Below are positions 1 to 8,721 of a stretch of DNA of 64,000 bases, piece after piece. The DNA is from Bin5 sp965207495. GTDB taxonomy: Bacteria; Chloroflexota; Anaerolineae; Caldilineales; Caldilineaceae. The stretch is from NCBI GenBank assembly GCA_965207495.1, contig OZ242287.1, positions 2,604,001 to 2,668,000 on the forward strand, given 5' to 3'. The position numbers and the translations under genes are program-made. The notes under the pieces were generated by a model, which saw only the letters and a program-made list of their open reading frames with translations, was not told where the DNA came from and searched no databases. Position 1 is the first letter of the stretch. Every line of letters starts with the position of its first letter.

Positions 1-94
1 CTGGCTGGCCCTCAACTGGCGGCCTCTCACCTTCTCTTTGAACCTTCATTGTCCCCGGAGTCACCTGCAGCCTGTTTCCTCTTCTACCGATTTC

Positions 95-2707
95 CTATCT
101 GTCTGACGCGCCCATCGCGCGGTATAACCGATAACTTCCCTGCTCATATGCCAGTTCGAGAATCTGGCCCAACCGGAATTCAAGCGCAGGCGTAATACCA
201 TACTGGGTGCGTTCTTCCGGTCCAACAAGGACATAGTCAATCTGCCAGCGATTCAGTGTTTCCTCCAACGTAGACGGCCGCGGGGACTGATACACTTCCC
301 GGATGGCTTCGGCGCGTCCAACCGCCATTTCTCCATACGCGCGCCCGCGCCATTGGGCCTCGTGTCCATCCCATCCCAGCAATGTGGCCCGGCCAGTTGC
401 AGCGCTGATCCGCGCCGTATTGAGTCTGTAGCTCGCCCCCTTTGCCTCCAGAATCACCGACTCAGGACGCGTATTGCGCCTGATCCAGTCGATAACTGCT
501 AACTCCTCGTCACCAAAGTAGGCCAAGCCGTTAAGCGTCGGCTCTCTCGTACCGAATCCCTTAATCTTAGCATACGCCCCAGCCACAGGATATACAAGGC
601 ACGCTAAGATGAGTAGGAGAGAAAGAACCGATGGAACCAGTCCCAATGCGGGTAGGGCCGCCCCTCCACCTCCCGCCTGACCGATGCGCCGCACCGCCAG
701 TTCCAGGTACCTCGCGATGGCATATGCCGCCGCGATCCCGAACAACAACCAGCTCTGATAATAGAACTTGAATATCGTATTCATGCGGGTGCCGAAGTTG
801 TCACGAAGATACACAAACTCCGGCATATACGTCAGCAAGCTCCCAATTGCAAACAGACACAGGACAAATGTGGTCGTCTGCGTGCCCTTGCCCGGCCCGG
901 CCAGCCGCTGCCAGAGCAGACTCAACGTGATCGCCGTAAGCCCGCCCAGAAACAGAAACGTCCAGGGCTGTCCCAGCCGCCTCCCGGCGATGCTCCCTAG
1001 CAGTTCACCGGAATCGCCTGCACTGCGCGCCGACAGCAGCCCGGTGGTGACCAGAAAGACCAGCGGAAGTCCCAGGACGAGTACCGCCGCCCCCACCAAT
1101 ATATCAGCCGGCGGTCGCTGCTCTCTCCAACCCAGGACGAGCAGACCCGCGCCGGCCAGCAGGAAATGACCGAACATTAACAGAAACTGTGGCAGTCGCG
1201 TAGGGTGAATCAAGTTAGGCAAAATGCCGCCCGCCTGACTCTGCGCCGTAAGAAAGTACGGCAGATACAACACAAGGGCCCCCAGGACAACTGAAACCCC
1301 GACTATGGCCCCCCGAGTCAGCGCCCTGCGCAGCAAATCGGCAACATCCCCATTTTTGCGTGCCGTCGTGAGCATCGCCACCAAAACAAGCAATAACCAG
1401 TAAGGAGGGAAGTCCCAGGTATTCAGAAAAAGTAGCGCGCCCACCGCTGCCACAATCAGCAAAAGCCCTGCGCCGCCTAACATCCTTGTAACTGACCGGA
1501 TCTCAGTACCCACCGCCGATAGGAAAGAGCCGATCCCGCCTCGGTTCTCTCCGCTGCTTCTGTCCAGGCGTGCCGGCTTCTCGCCACGGTCCGACCCAAA
1601 CGCGCTGAACCAGTTCAATGCCAAGGCAACGACCAAAAGCACAAATGGCATGGCCAGCAAATGGGGATGATTGTCAGAAAGTACATAACTGAAGATCGGG
1701 AACTCGTCGATAATCTCAATGTGGTTCCCATCAAGGTCGATATCTTCGATAACGCGACTGGCTCGCCACCACCAGCTCCATCCGCTGTCAATGTACCACT
1801 TGCCGGACACCCCTGACTGCTCGGGAAAGTTATACACATCAACCAGCTGAATCAAGCCGTTCATCTGCACGCCTTGGGCATAGAGCCACTCGAGAATAAC
1901 GTGCAGATTAGAGGTCAACGCCACGGCAATCGCGGTCAGCAGCCCTGCCAGAAAAGAGAATGCATCTGAGGACCTCCCATCCAAGTGGCGAAGCACCCCG
2001 ACTTCAGAATTTACAGCGCCCTTCCCCTCCTCGACGTTCTCTCTCGTACCCAGTCGAAACAGGTTGTACCCCATCCCAAAACTTGAAGTGACCAGCAGGC
2101 CGAACCAGCTCGCCTGCCCCAGGTTATAGGCGATTTCCGGCAGTTGGCCGGCCAGATGAGCCAGCGTCGCAATCATCCAGTAGCCAAAATAGTAGTAGCT
2201 GATGGCATAGCCTGACAGCCATGGATCTCGCGGCGGATATGTGGCACTGCTCCAGATGCCGTTGATGAACATCAGGTCCATCGGCTGTTCCGTGTGGCTG
2301 ATCGCAGGGTCATGTGAACGTACCCAAGTCCAGGCCGCGAACGCGACCAGAAAAAGTAGCTCGACACTGACAATATATCTCCACGAAGGCAGCAGCCTCA
2401 GTGACGAGCCGAATCCGGCGTGTCCACCGTCCCCGTCAGCTTCGCCCCCGCGCCACAAAGCCCAGATGCTGAGCAGAACAACAAGGAGCGTGGCCAGCCA
2501 CGCGCCCCCTGACGAATTTCGTAACAAGCCATAACTTGTACCTAGCCACAGCAGCAGACTGACCAGAAAGATTCCCAGAACGCGCGCAAAAGCGTATCCA
2601 TGATCTGGCAGTGCACGGAACTGTCTCAGCGCCAATGGCATCGCCGCGAAACTCAAAACCTGCGTTACTAGGTACCAGCCCAGGAAAGGAAAGACGATCT
2701 CACGCAC
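95..2707 (-). CDS. DUF2298 (YYY-motif) polytopic membrane protein
   Basis: Integral membrane protein of the DUF2298 / Chlor_Arch_YYY family. Many hydrophobic segments are spread along its roughly 870 residues. The diagnostic tyrosine cluster SYYYFGYW lies near residue 170-180, followed by a conserved DNHPHLLAMP block and, further on, a short motif with FKFYYQ. The C-terminal 150 residues form a soluble domain similar to that of GT39/PMT-type membrane glycosyltransferases (DYVLVGPEERTQYG). I chose a GTG start at 2707 because a strong AGGGGGAGG lies about 9 nt upstream; a TTG at 2734 would add nine residues. The GTG overlaps the stop codon of the NUDIX gene, so translation is probably coupled. 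It is the last gene of a three-gene minus-strand cluster. Biochemical function is unknown; a role in lipid-linked sugar transfer is only inferred from the neighbouring GT39-like fusion. Confidence 0.85.
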   Translation of the reverse strand: MREIVFPFLGWYLVTQVLSFAAMPLALRQFRALPDHGYAFARVLGIFLVSLLLWLGTSYGLLRNSSGGAWLATLLVVLLSIWALWRGGEADGDGGHAGFGSSLRLLPSWRYIVSVELLFLVAFAAWTWVRSHDPAISHTEQPMDLMFINGIWSSATYPPRDPWLSGYAISYYYFGYWMIATLAHLAGQLPEIAYNLGQASWFGLLVTSSFGMGYNLFRLGTRENVEEGKGAVNSEVGVLRHLDGRSSDAFSFLAGLLTAIAVALTSNLHVILEWLYAQGVQMNGLIQLVDVYNFPEQSGVSGKWYIDSGWSWWWRASRVIEDIDLDGNHIEIIDEFPIFSYVLSDNHPHLLAMPFVLLVVALALNWFSAFGSDRGEKPARLDRSSGENRGGIGSFLSAVGTEIRSVTRMLGGAGLLLIVAAVGALLFLNTWDFPPYWLLLVLVAMLTTARKNGDVADLLRRALTRGAIVGVSVVLGALVLYLPYFLTAQSQAGGILPNLIHPTRLPQFLLMFGHFLLAGAGLLVLGWREQRPPADILVGAAVLVLGLPLVFLVTTGLLSARSAGDSGELLGSIAGRRLGQPWTFLFLGGLTAITLSLLWQRLAGPGKGTQTTTFVLCLFAIGSLLTYMPEFVYLRDNFGTRMNTIFKFYYQSWLLFGIAAAYAIARYLELAVRRIGQAGGGGAALPALGLVPSVLSLLLILACLVYPVAGAYAKIKGFGTREPTLNGLAYFGDEELAVIDWIRRNTRPESVILEAKGASYRLNTARISAATGRATLLGWDGHEAQWRGRAYGEMAVGRAEAIREVYQSPRPSTLEETLNRWQIDYVLVGPEERTQYGITPALEFRLGQILELAYEQGSYRLYRAMGASDR

Positions 2708-3311
2708 GCGGCGTGTCCTCCCCCTTGTGGGCAACCTCTACCGGTTCTTCTCCACGTGAAGACGTAGACTCCGCACTCGCCGTCTCCCTCGAAGTGCCGC
2801 CATGTCTATTATCTGCTCTGCCCACTCGTTTCGACTCCATAGCCTCAACCTGACTTACTGCCTGCCGAATCACCTGCCGGCTAAATGACTCCATCGGCGG
2901 CAGTCTGTCTGCCGCAAAGAAGCGGGCCTCCAGGATCTCCACAGGATCGATCCTCATCTCGCCGCCGTCTATTCGCCCCACCAAATAGAATTCCAGAATA
3001 TGACGCGTCGCCCGATGGCAGACTATAGCTTCAACAGAGGTCTCCAGGGCCAGCTCTTCCTTCAACTCCCGGCGCCAGCAGTCGTAAATCGTTTCCCCCG
3101 GTGTCAGCCAGCCGCCGGGCAGTCCCCACATCCGCGTGTTATGAAATCGATGGCGCAACAACAGAACCTGCTCTTCATCGTTCAGTAGGACGCCGGTGAC
3201 CCCAACAATTACTTTGCCGGTTACTGCCCAGGTAACTGCTCCGCGCAGCCACTGCGGCGCCCTGTTCCAGACGCCCGCCGCCAGCGGCGCCAATCGAGTG
3301 AGTCGGCGCAT
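2700..3311 (-). CDS. NUDIX hydrolase
   Basis: A 203-residue protein with a complete NUDIX box at residues 66-88: GGWLTPGE, then WRRELKEEL, which matches Gx5Ex7REUxEExGU apart from the final glycine position. Such enzymes cleave nucleoside diphosphates linked to another moiety using the Glu-rich helix to bind Mg2+. The 40-residue C-terminal tail after VSQVEAME is polar, low in complexity, and probably disordered. The gene begins 7 nt after the stop of the large GT39-like/DUF2298 gene and overlaps the next gene by 8 nt, so it is an internal member of a tight operon. The context suggests hydrolysis of an activated sugar or a nucleotide by-product of glycan transfer, but the substrate cannot be read from the sequence. 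Confidence 0.88.
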   Translation of the reverse strand: MRRLTRLAPLAAGVWNRAPQWLRGAVTWAVTGKVIVGVTGVLLNDEEQVLLLRHRFHNTRMWGLPGGWLTPGETIYDCWRRELKEELALETSVEAIVCHRATRHILEFYLVGRIDGGEMRIDPVEILEARFFAADRLPPMESFSRQVIRQAVSQVEAMESKRVGRADNRHGGTSRETASAESTSSRGEEPVEVAHKGEDTPRA

Positions 3312-3318
3312 CGGCCCC

Positions 3319-6300
3319 CTAGCGGCCCTCTAGCTGGCCCTGAATGTGAGAGGGAACTGCGTAAACTGTCACCTCGGGATTTCGATAAACCGACTCCAGC
3401 AGCCCGGACTCTGCCAACTGCGCCAGTCTTTCTTCCGCGCCAGGATGTTGATGCCTCTCCAGCTGGCCCGCGTAGATGAGGCCGATCTCGAGTTCGTCGA
3501 TGAGGCTTTCTATGCGTTCCAAATCCTCCGTATTCCAAAACTCGGAAAGTTTACCGTGCCGTTCGCCGACGTCCTTACTGTAACGTTGTTCCCCCGCGTG
3601 CATTCCCAATAACCCGCTCAAACCCGTTAGGCTCGCCACACGGGTACCTCCTGCCCTGTAATAATCAAGCTGAGCAGACTCAGCCAGCACAACATTACCC
3701 CGTACATTCTCTAGGAGCCACTGGATTGCCTCCCAATCGTACTGTAATTCGATGGCATTATTGCTGTCAGGCCAGTGGTAAACGCCGTTCTCCATGAAAG
3801 CCATCCCGTTCAGAGTCCCAATCGGGGGCCGCCAGCCCGGAAACCGCTGCGACAGTCGCGACGGTGTCCCCAGGAGCGGATAGACCAGGCTCGCAGCTAG
3901 CAGGATGAAGAAGACTATTCCCCAGGCGCCTCGAACTGTTTCCAACCCAAGTCTGAGACGGGGGCGCAGTCTCCAGGATTCGACAGGAACTGAATCAAAA
4001 CCCCTTTCTCTAACCCTGCTGCGCAGCACCGTCTCAAAGCGCGCAAATATTCTGGGCAGCGCGATCGCCGCCGCCACGCCCCATAGCACCCACACCTGGT
4101 TATAGAACTTGAAGAGCGTGTTCATTCGGTAGGCGTCGCCGCCCTGCAAATGGTCCTTCAGGTAAACAACCTGAGTACCTGCCAGAACAGCCAGGCCGGT
4201 CGCAGCCAGCAGCGCAACGCAAACTGTCCCCGTGTCGGCCGCCCTCTCTCGCCGCCAGATGTGCGAAACAGCTAAACCAAGCGCCGGCAAGCAGATGGCC
4301 AGCACCGTCTGATTCGTGAACAGGAGTAGCAAGAGTGATGCAAGAAATAGCGCCGGAAGCAGAAAGACACCGCTAAAATAGACAACTGTCGGCCGCTGTA
4401 CGAGCAGCCTGTGAATACGCAAATAGCGAATCCGGCGTAATTCGCCCCGCCCTACAACCAGCCACGTAAAAATGACAAAAGCGAAAAACCCCCAAATCTG
4501 CGCCCACTTGCCCAGTTCATCTGGCGACCGCACCAACCCGATACCGCTCGCCGCGACATTTGTGTAGCTGCTGAAGAAAGGCAGAAAGAGTAGGTACGCC
4601 CCCCCCGCCAATACAATTCCTAGACCCGCCACCGGCACAGATTGCAGACGGCCGCCCCTGCGATAAAGTGTGACCGCTAGCGCGAGCACACCCAACCCCA
4701 GGTATGTGGGCAGGTCCCACAAGTTAACCGCCGCCAGCACCCCCAAAGTGAAGGCCAGTCCGCCGACGAGCACCGCCCCGTAATACCAGTTCCTTCGCCA
4801 ATTGAGGTCGTAGCTGTTTATCAACGCCAGGACCAGCCCTACAAAAAACAGCGAGAACGGAATGCCGATCATATGCGGATGCAGATCCGCGTAAGTGAAA
4901 CTCCAGTATGGGAACTCGTTGATTGTGTGCGGGATCACCCGGCTTGGTGCCCAAAAATCATACCCGGGCAGAGCAGCGTCGGAAGTAAAGACCCTCCACA
5001 GCCCACTGACTGCACGGACCGCCCCTTGAAGTCCGGCAAAGCTGCTCTCGAAGCTGCTCTCGCTGACTCGGCTCAGCGACCGCACCAACTGCACGAAGCC
5101 GGCCAGATTGCCGAAGATAGCAACAAACAGCGGAGCCAGCAGCGCCGCACCTACGCCTTCGTACCAGGGCAGCTCTTGCAAAACAGGTTCCCCCCTGGAA
5201 GGCTCCCGTTCTCGGAGATCTCCGCTTGCATTTACCTCGTCCCCCAATTCGGTGTCGGCTATGCCCTCCTGTTCATAGCTTATTAATCCGGGTGCCTCCG
5301 GTCGGGCGCCCCTTTCCAGCGCCCAGTGGGGACTGCCGCGCCAAATGTCGGAAGGCTGCGGTTCCGCCTCGTCTCCCACTGGCGGACCGTCGCTCTGCCC
5401 GGCAGAAGTCAGGTCCTCCGGCCCGAACGCTTCAACAGTGCCGACCGGAATCTCTGTCTCTCCTGTAGGTTCAAGCTCCACCCACGGCTCGCTGGTCGCT
5501 TCTGTCTGGCGCCCTGTCCGAATTGCGCGCGGCTGAAACCCGCTCACAGAATAGGCCACCGCAAACGCGTTCACCACTGTAAGCGCAAAAAGCATGGGAA
5601 TGGCCAGATTAAAAGCAACTTCGGCGTAAATGCCGGTCAACTTGATCAGGTAGCCGACCAGATAGATCCCGTAGTAGTAGTAGTTGATGTACCCGCCCGC
5701 AAAGTGCGGGTCCACCGGCGGAAAATAAGGGCTACGCAGAATCCCGTTCAGGAAGGCAAACTCCATGAACTTTTCGCCCCCGAACCAGGGCTGCCATATG
5801 TCCGGATTCGCCTGCCGGATCAGCACAAAGAACAGGAACGAGCCCGCAAACAAGACCTCCCCGACCAGCAAGATCCCCCACATGCGCCGCAGAAACGCAA
5901 GTACATCCCGCCAAGTGAAAACCAACACCGCGGCGCTAACGAGCATTACGATTGCCGCGACCAGCCACGCATTGCGTACAGAGTTCTGTGCCAGGCCTGA
6001 ACTGGCGAACACCCACAGCAGCCATCCGCTCAACAGCCACCCAAGCGTCTTGGCCAGCAGAATCCCCCGATCCCGCAAACCCCGGAACAGCCCAAAGGCC
6101 AGCGGCCACGTGATCCAGCCCAGCAGAGAAACGACCAACCACCACCAGCCTGCAGCCAGCCACGGCGCATTGCTGGCGGCCGTGTTCCACCTGTAATTGT
6201 CTACCAAAGGCAGTTCCCTCAGCGGCGTCGCCAGCAAAAGAGAAGGCTGTGACCCCTCAGCGCCGTCGGCCTCACCCCCGTCGCTGCCCTCCGGGACATC

Positions 6301-8331
6301 CTGCCCCTGCACGAGCGCGAGCAGTATGTTGATCAGGCCCCGGTCATGGCTCTCAGGCGCACTTCCCATTCCAACCGCATTCAAAAGCGGCGCGATCGCA
6401 GGTTCACGTCCCCGGTCCCAGTGCACCGCGCCCTCCCACGACCCATCCAGCAGGCTGTCGATTTCGGAGCCGCTCAACGCCCGCTCCTTCGCCAGTATCG
6501 ACACACGCGGGTGGTCATAAAGACTCCAGCTCTCGTCGGCCTTGTGGTCCGCGAACGTCAGTCCCAGCAGTGCAGGGGGCGTTGTGAAATCAGCCGCCAG
6601 CGTAAAGCCCAACTGCCCGCCGAACATCAACTCATAGTAGCGGTTCGTCATCGGATACCGCGCCGGCAACTCATCCACGCTTTCATAGATACGCTTGGAA
6701 CTGTAGATGACGTAGTCCGCCTCCTGCAGCTTTTCCCGCAGTATCTCGTACTTCTCCGCCGTATCCTCCTCATACGGGGACCAGTCAATATGCCGCAGGC
6801 CGTGGCTGCCCATGTCCATCCCCGGTTCGCCCGGAAGGCTCTTCGGCAGCGGATCGTCCCATGACTCCCACAAAATGACCGAACCCGGTTCCGCGTTGGC
6901 ATAGACCCAGCGGCTCGCCGTCACCCAAGTATGCTCGCTCCCATAGACGCCGTTGGTGTACGCGAGCGACCAGAACACACCGCCCCCAACAGCGACAAGA
7001 GCCAGTACTACGCCCGGAATTCGCACGGCCAGCCGCAGTTTCGGGCTGACTCTCGACTGCAGTAGCCAGACGATTAACCCCGCGGCAAAGAGCAGGACAA
7101 ATGGCAGAACAGGGCTCATATACCGGTTAAACTTGGCCAGAAACGCGCCAGTTATACCGAAATACGGCACCACCCACGCCCAAACGATCACTTCGCCGGC
7201 TCGCGCCCGGTAGAACGCCGCCTTCCCCAGCGCCCATATGCTACCGGCCACCGCTGCCAACCCTAAGGGCCAACCCAACCCCCAGACAACCTGCTGTTCA
7301 ATAAAGTAAAGATAGGGTTCTGTATTGCGGTACTGCCGTGTAAAAGGAAAATCAGCCACCCCGCGTACCATCCGACCCTGTTCCACCAGCGTAGCCTGGA
7401 CGAAACTCACCCAGTCGAGCACCGCATATGGGCTTGTGACAAAGAAGACAATAGCAGCGGCCAGATAGGCAACAAACAGCAGATGCAGCGAGCTCCCTGC
7501 TCTCTGGCTCCCGTCAATCGACCCATTCAGGCTTCCCCGCCTCCATTCCAGGATAAGCACCGCCGTGAAAGGTACCGCCAGTATCGGTAGCGCGCTGAAT
7601 TTGGACGAAATCGCCAACCCCGCGCCAATCCCTGCTAAGAGCACGCCCCGCCACGAGCGCTCCTGCACCATCAGCACACCTCCGTACACAGCCAGCACCA
7701 CAAACGTCGTGCTTGCAGGGTCCATCGCAAAGAAATGGCTGAGCTGAATGGCTTGCGCTGTGAACGCGTAAAAAGTCGCTGCCAGCAAACCTCCCAACGC
7801 GCCGTAAAGCCTTCTCCCCAACAGGAAGAGCAGAAAGATCGTCAAAGTGTCCAACAAAGCCATCATCAACCGGCCCGCGATAGCCACCCCTTCGCAAGCC
7901 GTATCGGCACGCTCCATTAGCTCGATCGACCGATCAGAAAGAGGCAAAAGACCTGCCGGTTTCGACAGACCGCTCAGCAATTCACCGGTCAAAATACCCA
8001 AATATAGGGGAAAGTGGCCGTACGTGAACGAACGGCGTCGTTCGTTATGGCGGTCCCACAAAGGGTTCAGCGGGCTGCGTTGCGGGTCGAGAAACTCATC
8101 GACATCCGAGGGCCAACCGATCGTCGGCGCGTAAAAGCACGTAGTGCTTCGCTCATCAGGATGAGAATTCAAACCGCCGTCAAACCTGACGTTCCATGTC
8201 CGTAGGCCTAGTCCAGCCAAAATGACCGCGCCCAAAACAAAATATATGACTATCGAAGAAGAATTTCGTGCAATTGCTTGCATCTCTATCCGGATGTCCC
8301 CGCCACAACAATTTCGAAATCCTGAATCCAT
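3319..8331 (-). CDS. Giant GT39-like / DUF2298 fusion membrane protein
   Basis: A 1670-residue protein combining two modules usually seen separately. The N-terminal part (about 20-560) resembles the GT39/PMT/ArnT-like fold: a first membrane segment, an early NSHPDERST loop with the acidic residue typical of dolichol-phosphate-mannose-type transferases, about ten membrane helices, then a soluble domain. The C-terminal part (about 740-1670) is a DUF2298 module with INYYYYG near residue 880, a HPHMIGIP block near 1150 and FKFYNQ near 1400, ending in a soluble domain. An acidic, Pro/Glu-rich linker of about 120 residues (near 945-1070) interrupts the DUF2298 half. The start at 8331 has no clear ribosome-binding site; an internal ATG at 8283 is an alternative. 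First gene of the operon. Probably a lipid-linked-sugar glycosyltransferase in the cytoplasmic membrane (inference). Confidence 0.85.
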   Translation of the reverse strand: MDSGFRNCCGGDIRIEMQAIARNSSSIVIYFVLGAVILAGLGLRTWNVRFDGGLNSHPDERSTTCFYAPTIGWPSDVDEFLDPQRSPLNPLWDRHNERRRSFTYGHFPLYLGILTGELLSGLSKPAGLLPLSDRSIELMERADTACEGVAIAGRLMMALLDTLTIFLLFLLGRRLYGALGGLLAATFYAFTAQAIQLSHFFAMDPASTTFVVLAVYGGVLMVQERSWRGVLLAGIGAGLAISSKFSALPILAVPFTAVLILEWRRGSLNGSIDGSQRAGSSLHLLFVAYLAAAIVFFVTSPYAVLDWVSFVQATLVEQGRMVRGVADFPFTRQYRNTEPYLYFIEQQVVWGLGWPLGLAAVAGSIWALGKAAFYRARAGEVIVWAWVVPYFGITGAFLAKFNRYMSPVLPFVLLFAAGLIVWLLQSRVSPKLRLAVRIPGVVLALVAVGGGVFWSLAYTNGVYGSEHTWVTASRWVYANAEPGSVILWESWDDPLPKSLPGEPGMDMGSHGLRHIDWSPYEEDTAEKYEILREKLQEADYVIYSSKRIYESVDELPARYPMTNRYYELMFGGQLGFTLAADFTTPPALLGLTFADHKADESWSLYDHPRVSILAKERALSGSEIDSLLDGSWEGAVHWDRGREPAIAPLLNAVGMGSAPESHDRGLINILLALVQGQDVPEGSDGGEADGAEGSQPSLLLATPLRELPLVDNYRWNTAASNAPWLAAGWWWLVVSLLGWITWPLAFGLFRGLRDRGILLAKTLGWLLSGWLLWVFASSGLAQNSVRNAWLVAAIVMLVSAAVLVFTWRDVLAFLRRMWGILLVGEVLFAGSFLFFVLIRQANPDIWQPWFGGEKFMEFAFLNGILRSPYFPPVDPHFAGGYINYYYYGIYLVGYLIKLTGIYAEVAFNLAIPMLFALTVVNAFAVAYSVSGFQPRAIRTGRQTEATSEPWVELEPTGETEIPVGTVEAFGPEDLTSAGQSDGPPVGDEAEPQPSDIWRGSPHWALERGARPEAPGLISYEQEGIADTELGDEVNASGDLREREPSRGEPVLQELPWYEGVGAALLAPLFVAIFGNLAGFVQLVRSLSRVSESSFESSFAGLQGAVRAVSGLWRVFTSDAALPGYDFWAPSRVIPHTINEFPYWSFTYADLHPHMIGIPFSLFFVGLVLALINSYDLNWRRNWYYGAVLVGGLAFTLGVLAAVNLWDLPTYLGLGVLALAVTLYRRGGRLQSVPVAGLGIVLAGGAYLLFLPFFSSYTNVAASGIGLVRSPDELGKWAQIWGFFAFVIFTWLVVGRGELRRIRYLRIHRLLVQRPTVVYFSGVFLLPALFLASLLLLLFTNQTVLAICLPALGLAVSHIWRRERAADTGTVCVALLAATGLAVLAGTQVVYLKDHLQGGDAYRMNTLFKFYNQVWVLWGVAAAIALPRIFARFETVLRSRVRERGFDSVPVESWRLRPRLRLGLETVRGAWGIVFFILLAASLVYPLLGTPSRLSQRFPGWRPPIGTLNGMAFMENGVYHWPDSNNAIELQYDWEAIQWLLENVRGNVVLAESAQLDYYRAGGTRVASLTGLSGLLGMHAGEQRYSKDVGERHGKLSEFWNTEDLERIESLIDELEIGLIYAGQLERHQHPGAEERLAQLAESGLLESVYRNPEVTVYAVPSHIQGQLEGR

Positions 8332-8721
8332 AACAGGTAACAGGCAGTCTGCGAATTGCTCAACAATTTTATCACGGTCGCTCGCGAAAGTTGCGACACA
8401 ATATCACCTCGATCTCAAACGCCCTGCCCCCAATTCGACCGGCGCGGCGCAGAGGAACAAGAATGACCATTAGAGGTCAGATATACGCGGCGCAAATAAA
8501 GAAAAATGACCAAAAGAGGTCGCGTCGGCGCACCGGGAACGCCAGGTCCGCTAACGCTGGTCATCTCAGACTATTCATTGAACTTTCTGTGAATTCACCT
8601 TGATGCAGGGCGAGTAACTGTCTGGGAGAGGATGGCCCGTTTCCGAGGCAATATGAAAACGTGCCAACTGGACCATCAGTTGGCACGTCAATCTGCTGCT
8701 CTCTGGTCTGAATTCTTGCCG
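8332..8721. other. Intergenic region, leader of the GT39-like operon
   Basis: No gene is visible. It should hold the promoter of the minus-strand GT39-like operon. Two near-identical short blocks, AATGACCATTAGAGGTC at about 8462 and AATGACCAAAAGAGGTC at about 8506, are spaced roughly 44 nt apart and could be an operator pair; this is only a pattern. The terminator of the following minus-strand gene lies at 8655-8692. Confidence 0.4.
8655..8692 (-). terminator. Intrinsic terminator of the 3D-domain gene
   Basis: A perfect 12-bp inverted repeat (ACGTGCCAACTG and its complement, at 8659-8670 and 8677-8688) encloses a 6-nt loop. Read on the minus strand it is followed by TTTTC, as expected for Rho-independent termination about 35 nt downstream of the stop codon at 8722. 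Confidence 0.75.
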
